Assembly (NCBI RefSeq): GCF_932526225.1 | Contig: NC_064045.1 | Span: 9,480,022 to 9,544,021 of the forward strand | Direction of reading: 5' to 3' | Length of the DNA: 64,000 nt | Source: Nematostella vectensis | Lineage: Eukaryota; Cnidaria; Anthozoa; Actiniaria; Edwardsiidae | Shown here: positions 48,054 to 58,800 of the stretch, in pieces | Numbering within the stretch: the first letter of the stretch is position 1 | Layout of the letters: the number at the start of each line of letters is the position of its first letter | Position numbers and translations under genes: made by a program | Notes under the pieces: generated by a model | What the model was told of the DNA's origin: nothing | The model's database searches: none | What the model saw: only the letters and a program-made list of their open reading frames with translations

Positions 48054-48619
48054 TGAAACATCTGCAGTAATGGTCCCTGGTTTTGAACAATTCACTTACA
48101 CTGCTGGTTTAGGTCTAGGTTACCTTAGAAATGAACTATGGTTGCTATAAACCCTGAGTTCTAGACGACTTGAGCCATGGATCTCCGCAACTACCCTGCG
48201 GCCATGGTACCAGAAAGATATCTGGCTTTCAGGAGTCCTAAATGACCTTGGAATTTCTTGCAACCCCAATCACACCTTTTAAGTTTTCATTAGTTCATTA
48301 GTAAATCAAAGCTGTTGATATTGTAAATAGTAACTATTATATGTTGTTAGAATTTGAACATAGTCTCTAGACGTTAACATTTTAAACAGCTTTATGAGTT
48401 TACATACTTTCTGTTATAGCACTCTTTATGATATCTTTGTGCTATTCGCCGATTTTACAGCTCATTTTAAAGCGCCTTGCTCTGTTTTGCTTAGCTTGAA
48501 AAGCTTCTAAAAAATCGAACTGACTGTAAAGATTGAATGAGCCATTGAACATACTAAAGGGATTTTATTCCATACAATTCAGCTACCATAAGAAGTTAGC
48601 ATTTTATGTACAAGTGAAC

Positions 48620-48625
48620 AATAAA
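48620..48625 (+). terminator. Polyadenylation signal AATAAA for IQCK
   Basis: Canonical AATAAA about 570 nt after the IQCK stop codon and before the 61-bp array. It implies a 3' untranslated region of roughly 590 nt. Confidence 0.6.
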
Positions 48626-48746
48626 TGAGAACAAATACACAAATTTGTAGCCAGTTATATTGATGAATGTTCTAAGATTGAGTTGGCTTCAGGTGAGTGT
48701 GGCACCGTACTTGGTACGTACAGTAGGGGCGATGTTACTGTACCAA

Positions 48747-51700
48747 CAATACGCGCAAATGATAATGCCTAGTGCACACTAGCAACATATCGACATGGGC
48801 GCGCGCACTCTCATCTTTGACATTACGACATGGACATAAGAGAAAAAACATGTTTTTTTCTTTTATGTCATTATGTCCATGTCGTTATGTCGGGATAAAC
48901 ATAGTGCGCGCGCCCATGTCGTTGTGTTGTTATGTTGCTAGTGTGCACTAGGCATTACAAAACGTGCGTTATCAATAATCGAATTATGAGGAAACAATGA
49001 GTAATGCGTGCAAATGATAACCAAACGTGCGTCATCAATTCATCGAATTCTGAGGAAACAATGAGCAATGCGCGCAAATGATAACCAAAAGTGCGTCATC
49101 AATTTATCAAATTATAAGAAAACAATGAGTAATGCGCACAAATCATAACCAAACGTGTGTCATCAACTGGAATTTTGAGGAAACAATGAGCGCAAATGAT
49201 AAACAAACGTGTCAATTGGAATTATGAGGAAGCAACGAGCAATGCGCGCTAATGATAAGCAAACATGCGTCATCAATTGGAATTATGAGGGAACAGTGAG
49301 CAATGCGCGCAAATGATAACCAAACGTGCTTTATTAATATGTCGAATTATGAGGAAACAACGAGCAATGCGCGCAAATGATAACCAAACGTGCGTCATTA
49401 CTTTATCGAATTATGAGGAAACAACGAGCAATGCGCGAAAATGATAAGCAAACATGCGTCATCAATTGGAATTATGAGGGAACAATGAGCATATGCGCGC
49501 AAATGATAAGCAAACGTGTGTCATTAATTAGAATTATGAGGAAACAACGAGCAATGCACGCAAATGATAAGCAAACATGCGTCATCAATTGGAATTACGA
49601 AGAAACAATGAGCAATGGGTGCAAATGATAACCAAACGTGCGTCATTACTTTATCGAATTATGAAGAAACAACGAGCAATGCGCGCAAATGATAATCAAA
49701 AGTGCGTCATCAATTGGAATTATGAGGAAACAATGAGCAATGCGCGCAAATGATAAGCAAACGTGTGTCATTAATTAGAATTACGAGGAAACAACGAGCA
49801 ATGCGCGAAAATGATAAGCAAACATGCGTCATTAATTAGAATTATGAGGAAACAACGAGCAATGCGCGCAAATGATAATCAAAAGTGCGTCATCAATTGG
49901 AATTATGAGGAAACAATGAGCAATGCGCGCAAATGATAACCAAAAGTGCGTCATCAATTGGAATTATGAGGGAACAATGAGCATATGCGCGCAAATGATA
50001 AGCAAACGTGTGTCATTAATTAGAATTATGAGGAAACAATGAGCAATGCGCGCAAATGATAACCAAAAGTGCGTCATCAATTTATCAAATTATAAGAAAA
50101 CAATGAGTAATGCGCACAAATCATAACCAAACGTGTGTCATCAACTGGAATTTTGAGGAAACAATGAGCGCAAATGATAAACAAACGTGTCAATTGGAAT
50201 TATGAGGAAGCAACGAGCAATGCGCGCTAATGATAAGCAAACATGCGTCATCAATTGGAATTATGAGGGAACAGTGAGCAATGCGCGCAAATGATAACCA
50301 AACGTGCGTCATGAATTAGTCGAATTATAGGAAACAATGAGCAATGGGCGCAAATGATAACCAAACGTGCTTTATTAATTTGTCGAATTATGAGGAAACA
50401 ACGAGCAATGCGCGCAAATGATAACCAAACGTGCGTCATTACTTTATCGAATTATGAGGAAACAACGAGCAATGCGCGAAAATGATAAGCAAACATGCGT
50501 CATCAATTGGAATTATGAGGGAACAATGAGCATATGCGCGCAAATGATAAGCAAACGTGTGTCATTAATTAGAATTATGAGGAAACAACGAGCAATGCAC
50601 GCAAATGATAAGCAAACATGCGTCATCAATTGGAATTACGAGGAAACAATGAGCAATGCGCGCAAATGATAAGCAAACGTGTGTCATTAATAAGATTTAT
50701 GAGGAAACAACGAGCAATGCGCGCAATTGATAAGCAAACATGCGTCATCAATTGGAATTATGAGGGAACAATGAGCAATGGGTGCAAATGATAACCAAAC
50801 GTGCGTCATTACTTTATCGAATTATAAGGAAACAACGAGCAATGCGCGCAAATGATAATCAAAAGTGCGTCATCAATTGGAATTATGAGGAAACAATGAG
50901 CAATGCGCGCAAATGATAACCAAACGTGCGTCATCAATTGGAATTTTAAGGAACAATGAGCAATGCGCGCAAATGATAAGCAAACGTGTGTCATTAATTA
51001 GAATTATGAATAAACAACGAGCAATGCGCGCAAATGATAAGCAAACATGCGTCATCAATTGGAATTATGAGGAAACAATGAGCAATGCGCGCAAATGATA
51101 AGCAAACGTGTGTCATTAATTAGTCGAATTATAGGGAGCAATGGGCGCAAATGATAACCAAACGTGCGTCATCAATTGGAATTATGAGGAAACAATGAGC
51201 AATGCGCGCAAATGATAAGCAAACGTGTGTCATTAATTAGAATTATGAGGAAACAACAAGCAATGCGCGCAAATGATAAGCAAACATGCGTCATCAATTG
51301 GAATTATGAGGGAACAATGAGCAATGGGTGCAAATGATAACCAAGCGTGCGTCATTACTTTATCGAATTATAAGGAAACAACGAGCAATGCGCGCAAATG
51401 ATAATCAAAAGTGCGTCATCAATTGGAATTATGAGGGAACAATGAGCAATGGGTGCAAATGATAAGCAAACATGCGTCATTACTTTAACGAATTATGAGG
51501 AAACAACGAGCAATGCGCGCAAATGATAATCAAACATGCGTCATCAATTTGAATTATGAGGAAACAATGAGCAATGCGGGCAAATGATAAGCAAACATGC
51601 GCCATCAATTGGAAATATGAAGAAGCAATGAGCAATGCGCGCAAATGATAAGCAAACGTGTGTCATTAATTAGAATTATGAGGAAACAACGAGCAATGCG

Positions 51701-51795
51701 CGCAAATGATAACCAAACGTGCGTCATCAATTGGATTTATGAGGAAACAATGAGCAATGCGCGCAAACGATAAACGAACTTGGGTCATCAATTTG
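48747..51795. repeat. 61-bp tandem array, about 46 copies, with higher-order duplication
   Basis: The unit AACAATGAGCAATGCGCGCA plus AATGATAAGCAAACATGCGT and CATCAATTGGAATTATGAGG(A) repeats with 61-bp spacing and some 65-bp variants (TTATCGAATT). A block of about 600 bp starting near 49085 recurs near 50063 (shift about 978), and again with one extra unit (shift 1041 near 49377/50418). A MITE interrupts the first unit at 48775. It lies between IQCK and the channel gene. Confidence 0.97.
48775..48955. mobile_element. Palindromic MITE, CCTAGTGCACAC family, copy 3 (181 bp)
   Basis: It is the best-preserved copy: ATGCCTAGTGCACACTAGC at the left, GCTAGTGTGCACTAGGCAT at the right, with long inner arms and an AAAACATGTTTTTTTC centre. 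TA lies on both sides. Removing the element and one TA restores a repeat unit (GCAAATGATA joined to CAAAACGTGCG), so the insertion site and the TA target duplication are directly visible. TA duplication fits Tc1/mariner-like mobilisation. Confidence 0.93.
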
Positions 51796-52230
51796 GAGTG
51801 TCTCAACTAATAGAAATCCTCTACCTCTAAATCTGAATGGAGACAAAAATAAGTTTGAGTTGGCGGGGGTTCGAGGGGCCGATCGAAAAAAAAACATTTC
51901 AGCTGTCCCTTGAAATTCATAAGCAATTCATAATCAACTTCATCTATTTATGGATGGGAATCACAAACAACTGAAATAAAAATCAGAATCGATCAGCCTT
52001 TTTAGTTAGCGGGGAACCATCGTGGATTTGAGTTTGCTACAAAACAGGCTAACTACCCGTTTTTTTTTCTCGTCTTTTCGGGCCTTCCTGGTTTGCGGAG
52101 ACACATTTATTCGATTGAGTGTTTAATAGAGAAGTGTTTTGTTAGCTTTCTTACAATTCTGGTTTTGTTCCTTTTGCAAGACATCGCTAAGCATAACGGG
52201 CCAGGTATTTCACCCGCCAAAGCATACAAC
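51796..52230. other. 3' region of the channel gene
   Basis: Unique sequence without frames of note. AATAAA on the minus strand at 52111-52106 could serve as the channel gene's polyadenylation signal, beyond the 40-bp array. Confidence 0.45.
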
Positions 52231-52862
52231 ACATGATGTCAAAGTTCTTAGAAGATAGCGACACCACGTTCTTTGACGTCAAAATTCTTAGAAGATAGCA
52301 AAACCACGTTCTTTGACGTCAAAGTTCTTAGAAAATAGCGACACCACGTTCTATAACGTCAAAGTTCTTAGAGGATAGCGACACCAAGTTCTATGACTTC
52401 AAAGTTCTTAGAAGATAGCGGCACCACGTTTTATGACGTCAAAGTTCTTAGAAGATCGCGCCACCACGTTCTATGACGTCAAAGTTCTTAGAAGATAGCG
52501 ACACCACGTTTTTTGGTGTCAAGGTTCTTAGAAGATAGCGACACCATGTTCTTTGACGTCAAAGTTCTTAGAAGATAGCAAAACCACATTCTATGGCGTC
52601 AAAGTTTTTAGAAGATAGCGACACCACGTTCTAAAACGTCAAAGTTCTAAGAAGATAGCAATACCACGTTCTTCGACGACAAAGTTCTTAGAAGATAGCG
52701 ACACCATGTTCTTTGACGTAAAAGTTCTTGAAAGATAGCGACACCACCTCCTATGACGTCAAGGTTCTTAGAAAAAAGCGACACCACCTTCCTTGACGTC
52801 AAGGTTCTTAAAAGTAAGGGACACCATATTCTTTGAGGTCAAGTTCTTAGAAGATAGCGACA
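52231..52862. repeat. 40-bp array copying the channel's last codons and stop
   Basis: About 15 units of GACGTCAAAGTTCTTAGAAG plus ATAGCGACACCACGTTCTTT with exact 40-bp spacing. On the minus strand each unit contains GGTGTCGCTATCTTCTAA, the final codons (G V A I F) and stop of the channel gene. Only the rightmost unit is preceded by the coding exon; the others form the 3' untranslated region. Confidence 0.95.
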
Positions 52863-55800
52863 CCATACTTGTATGAGTACCAGTAAAGAACGTTGTACAG
52901 AATGAACAAGAATGGAAAAGCAAGGCGGGAGCACTGGTCTACCCTGTTAGTAGTGGAGTGAGCACACGTAGGACAGCACTTGTTACGTGTACCCTCACGA
53001 TCTTTGCTGTGCTGCTCGACTGGACTCTCGACCCATGTCTTCGTTTGAACAATGCGGCCTTCGGGGAGAAAATCGTTACAGTTGGGTTCAAACAGAGTGA
53101 GGTTTTCAATCCTCGCGCTTTGTAGCTCATTAAGTTGCTCCATCTTTTCTCTTTGAAGTTGTTGTTGCTGTTGCTTTGGTTGCTGATTTAGTTGTTGTTG
53201 TTTTTTACCATTTGATTTCTGAAATGTTTTAACATATGCCGCTATCAAAATTGGTTGTCAAATCTGAAAGCATATCTTTTTGCCTTTCGGTTTTAGGAGC
53301 AGGTACGTGGGGGGGTGGGGTGGTGGTTACGAACGGGGCTCTCATTATTGATAACTCCTTACCGACTACAGGCCCTGGGGGAGGGGGGTAATTATGCAGG
53401 AAACGCACCTGAATTTCATGTGAAATTTCTATACCATGCCTAGAATAGGAATGGCGTTGCGTTTTTTTACTCTTGCTCCAAGGAGCCAAGGTGGGCAGAC
53501 ACGGCGGAAAAACATGGCATACCGCTTCAAATAAGCTCATTTCAAATTTTTAAAATAAAGCAGAAAGTATTTACTAAGTAATAGTAAACAAAATATCATA
53601 TGCGACTTTTTTAATTGATGCGACTTTTTGTAAAGTATCATTGAATTTGAGCTTTTCGTCCCATGAGTCAATACATAGCGTAAGGATGATCAAGGAAAAA
53701 ACACTTGAAAAAGGTCGGGGCATGTGCATTTCGGCCTCACGGTATTTGTGTTTCGAAAATCAGTCCGGAATACAAGGAACCGATGGACGTTGTAAGAAAT
53801 TGTGTCTTCTTTCTATATCTCGAATTGCGCATTTTCCAGGTTTTTACGTCGTTTCGGTGAGCAAGCATTTTTGTCTTTTTTGGTGTGACCTAAGTTTTGA
53901 AACTGTGAGCTTGACTGTGCCCGATACTTCACTTCCTTTATCTTATTATCAATCTTGAATGCCGTAGTAAACGTTCTACCTGTCCTGTATTGAATAAATA
54001 CAAATTAAAACATCCGAAAAGGGATGAGCAAGGGTGAGCAAGGAATTTAGCCTTGGCGGACAACGGGGAACAGGGGTGAGCAAGGACGAGCAATGAATAT
54101 GAAATTGTAACTGGTAAAAAGTTAAAAAAAAATCGAGGGCATGGCCGAGAATCTAACCTTGTCAAGATGCGGTTATATGAGAAAAAATAGACCATACTTC
54201 CAGACATACGCTGAAACACCGTATGGCAGCTGAAAGCTCTACTGCTAGGCTGGAGATTTGGGCCCCAGCACCGCTATCTATCCAACTGTACAACACAAAG
54301 GAACCTTAGGTTCCCGCGCATTAATTGGGAGGAAATAACCATGATCCCAGCCCTGTCTTGAAATGAACACTGAAAAATATCGGGGTCTTTTTCACGCTTG
54401 CATCTCTTGGGAATAGGCGTGTTGCTATAGTAATGTAGTGCTGTCGTCATCATGTGCAGCTAACTATGCCCCTAGGTCTACATCGCTGCCTTTAGCCTTT
54501 GCACTTTTTTGTCCAGTCACGCACGTGCACATTACATTTTTTGTACCCAGAACAAAAAAGAAAGCTTCATTGAAATTAACGCAATCTAAGATGTTTTGTA
54601 TTCTAAGGTTTTAGAAAAGAATGTGATTAAACCTCTCGTAAGCTACTCTCCTCGAATTTCTTATGAGCATTTCACATTCTAGATTTCATTTTCCTTGGCA
54701 CAGGCTTCGGGTGTGGGGGTCTTAAACCTAGTTATAGCGTCCAAAATCATAAATCTCACTATCTGTAACAACGCACTTTGTAATAAAAAAAGTTGACGCA
54801 CTTATAAATTATAAAGTTATAAGTTATAAATTCTGAAGTACCCAAGGATTTTTATCCTAGTATTTGCCATTAAACAGTTTTATAGACAGCTTCGTTATGT
54901 TTTATTTGTAATTTTATGGCACACTCTTTCACACTCAAGCTTTGATAAAACGATAATTCTAGTTTAAAAAGTGTGTCAGATATGTTTTTATTACATTACG
55001 TTATCAGTTTATCGTTCAAGTTTATATCTTTTGCTCCCGTTTGCTCACCCTGTTCTCCGTTTTCGGCCAAGTTTATATTCCTTGTTTCCCTCGCTCCCTA
55101 TTGATCATCCCTTTTCGGATATCTTAATTTGTATTTAATCAATACAGATATAACGTACTATGATAATTCAAATTAATAATGTGTAGTCCCAGATATTACC
55201 CCCCCCCCCCCCTCTTCCATTGAGGAGGGCGGATGTATGACCCCTCACCCCTCTGGAATTTCCAACCCCTTGGTAAAAAATAAATACAGTAACTGTTCAG
55301 GAAGAACGGCCCCCCCTCCTCCCCTTTGGAAATTCCTGGGCGTTTGAACCCCCCACCCCCAATCCCCTCAATGGATGGGGGGGGGGGGGGGGGGTTGGAT
55401 ATTTTCTGGAACTACACAATTAAATAAAGAAACTCCCAAGAGCAATGAAGTACCGAGAGAGCAGTGAAGTACCGAGCACAGGCTCGCCGGTCTAACCCAG
55501 GTGCAGTAAAAAGACGAAAATGCTCTCACCCTCTCCTGGGAACAAGATTTTGAAAAAATAGGAAACCCGTTCCTATTCTAGGCAGCATATGGTACTTCGA
55601 TATTAAATCAGTCGCAATAAATGCTTACTTTGCTTTTCTTCCTGGTATCCAGTTTTGCATGTTTGCAGGCTCGGTCTACCACGATGCACTCGCACAGACT
55701 CAAGAAGATGAAAAGGAAGGACACCATGAGGTACCAGTCCATGCCCTTGACATAGCTCACCTAGGGACACAAAATAGTTTTTACTCTGGTCACAGGCGTG

Positions 55801-58800
55801 ACAAAACAGGCATGCGCTAGGCAAAGGCGTGACAAACCAAGTAATTGAAAGTCACAGGTGTGACAGAACAAGCATGGCGTGACAAAACAAGTAATTGGAA
55901 GTCACAGATGTGACAGAACAATCATGGCGTGACAAAACAAGTAATTGAAAGTCACAGGTGTGACAGAACAAGCATGGCGTGTCAATTTTATTCCTGGCGA
56001 AGGCAGCATTGCTGAATTCAGAAATTACTTAATTTATATATGAGCCATGTTGGCGTCTGGGACGAGCTCTAAAATCACAAGTTTTAACACTAACAGGTTA
56101 CCCACAGGAAGCCCGATGAATCCGTCACTATTAGAATCAATCAACCGACCTGTCAGATGATTACGTTGTGGCTCTTTATAAACGGTTACGTTGCCAAAAC
56201 GAAATGATGGCGGTAATGTTGATGATGATGATGATGATGATAATGATGATGGCAATTGTGGCGGTGCAGGTGATAATGACGGTGATGATTATTACGATGA
56301 TGGTGATTATGATCGTTTATACCTTAGGCAAGGTGCTGTTGGTGTACCCCAGAAAAAAAGACGATTGTCAGTATTGTGTCGCTTACCTTAGGCAAGGTGC
56401 TGTTAATATACCCCAACAAGAAGACAATTGTCAGTATTGTGTCTCTTACCTTAGGCAAGGTGCTGTTGGTGTACCCCAACAAGAAGACGATTGTCAGTAT
56501 TGTGTCGCTTACCTTAGGCAAGGTGCTGTTAATATACCCCAACAAGAAGACAATTGTCAGTATTGTGTCTCTTACCTTAGGCAAGGTGCTGTTGGTGTAC
56601 CCCAACAAGAAGACAATTGTCAGTATTGTGTCACTTACCTTAGGTAAGGTGCTGTTGTGTACCCCAACAAGAAGACGATTGTCAGTATTGTGTCGCTTAC
56701 CTTAGGTAAGGTGCTGTTAATATACCCCAACAAGAAGACAATTGTCAGTATTGTGTCTCTTACCTAAGGTAAGGTGCTGTTGGTGTACCCCAACAAGAAG
56801 ACAATTGTCAGTATTGTGTCTCTTACCTTAGACGAGGTGCTGTTAATATACCCCAACAAGAAGACGGTTGTCAGTATTGTGTCGCTTACTTTAGGCAAGG
56901 TGGTGCTGTTAATATACCCCACCAAGAAGACGATTGTCAGTATTGTGTCGCTTACCTTAGGCAAGGTGCTGTTGGTGTACCCCAACAAGAAGACGATTGT
57001 CAGTATTGTGTCGCTTACCTTAGGTAAGGTGCTGTTGGTGTACCCCAACAAGAAGACGATTGTCAGTATTGTCACTTACCTTAGGCAAGGTGCTGTTAAT
57101 ATACCCCAACAAGAAGACGATTGTCAGTTTTGTGTCGCTTACCTTAGGTAAGGTGCTGTTGGTGTACCCCAACAAGAAGACGATTGTCCGTATTGTGTCG
57201 CTTACCTTAGGCAAGGTGCTGTTGGTGTACCCCAACAAGAAGACGATTGTCCGTATTGTGTCTCTTACCTTAGGCAAGGTGCTGTTGGTGTACCCCAACA
57301 AGAAGACGATTGTCAGTATTGTGTCGCTTACCTTAGGTAAGGTGCTGTTGGTGTACCCCAACAAGAAGACGATTGTCCGTATTGTGTCACTTACCTTAGG
57401 TAAGGTGCTGTTAATATACCCCAACAAGAAGACGATTGTCAGTTTTGTGTCGCTTACCTTAGGTAAGGTGCTGTTGGTGTACCCCAACAAGAAGACGATT
57501 GTCCGTATTGTGTCGCTTACCTTAGATAAGGTGCTGTTGGTGTACCTCAACAAGAAGACAATTGTCAGTATTGTGTCACTTACCTTAGGTAAGGTGCTGT
57601 TGGTGTACCCCAACAAGAAGACGATTGTCCGTATTGTGTCACTTACCTTAGGTAAGGTGCTGTTAATATACCCCAACAAGAAGACGATTGTCAGTTTTGT
57701 GTCGCTTACCTTAGGTAAGGTGCTGTTGGTGTACCCCAACAAGAAGACGATTGTCCGTATTGTGTCGCTTACCTTAGGTAAGGTGCTGTTGGTGTACCCC
57801 AACAAGAAGACGATTGTCCGTATTGTGTCGCTTACCTTAGGTAAGGTGCTGTTGGTGTACCCCAACAAGAAGACGATTGTCCGTATTGTGTCGCTTACCT
57901 TAGGTAAGGTGCTGTTGGTGTACCCCAACAAGAAGACGATTGTCAGTATTGTCGCTTACCTTAGGTAAGGTGCTGTTGGTGTACCCCAACAAGAAGACGA
58001 TTGTCAGTATTGTGTCTCTTACCTTAGGCAAGGTGCAGTTAATATACCCCAACAAGAAGACGATTGTCAGTATTGTCACTTACCTTAGGTAAGGTGCTGT
58101 TGTGTACCCCAACAAGAAGACGATTGTCAGTATTGTGTCGCTTACCTTAGGTAAGGTGCTGTTAATATACCCCAACAAGAAGACGATTGTCAGTATTGTG
58201 TCGCTTACCTTAGGTAAGGTGCTGTTGGTGTACCCCAACAAGAAGACGATTGTCAGTATTGTGTCGCTTACCTTAGGCAAGGTGCAGTTAATATTCCCCA
58301 ACAAGAAGACGATTGTCAGTATTGTGTCGCTTACCTTAGGTAAGGTGCTGTTGGTGTACCCCAACAAGAAGACGATTGTCAGTATTGTGTCGCTTACCTT
58401 AGGTAAGGTGCTGTTGTTGTACCCCAACAAGAAGACGATTGTCAGTATTGTGTCGCTTACCTTAGGCAAGGTGCTGTTAATATACCCCAACAAGAAGACG
58501 ATTGTCCGTATTGTGTCTCTTACCTTAGGCAAGGTGCTGTTGGTGTACCCCAACAAGAAGACGATTGTCAGTATTGTGTCGCTTACCTTAGGTAAGGTGC
58601 TGTTGGTGTACCCCAACAAGAAGACGATTGTCCGTATTGTGTCGCTTACCTTAGGTAAGGTGCTGTTGGTGTACCCCAACAAGAAGACGATTGTCAGTAT
58701 GGTAGTGATCCCTACAGTCAGTCTGTTCCCAGTCTCCTCAGGATTCATCCAAAACACGATCCAGCTCAGCATGACAAGGAAGGTGCATGGTACGTACATC

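Noticed and set aside
48747-51795. CRISPR-like regular array
   Set aside because: Units are directly adjacent without unique spacers, in an animal genome; this is an ordinary minisatellite. The same holds for the other arrays.
57020-57968. About 300-codon frames on both strands
   Set aside because: They follow from the 63-bp (21-codon) unit. Only the minus-strand segment joined to the TM2 exon has a gene behind it, and it is normally ended by the donor at 58649.
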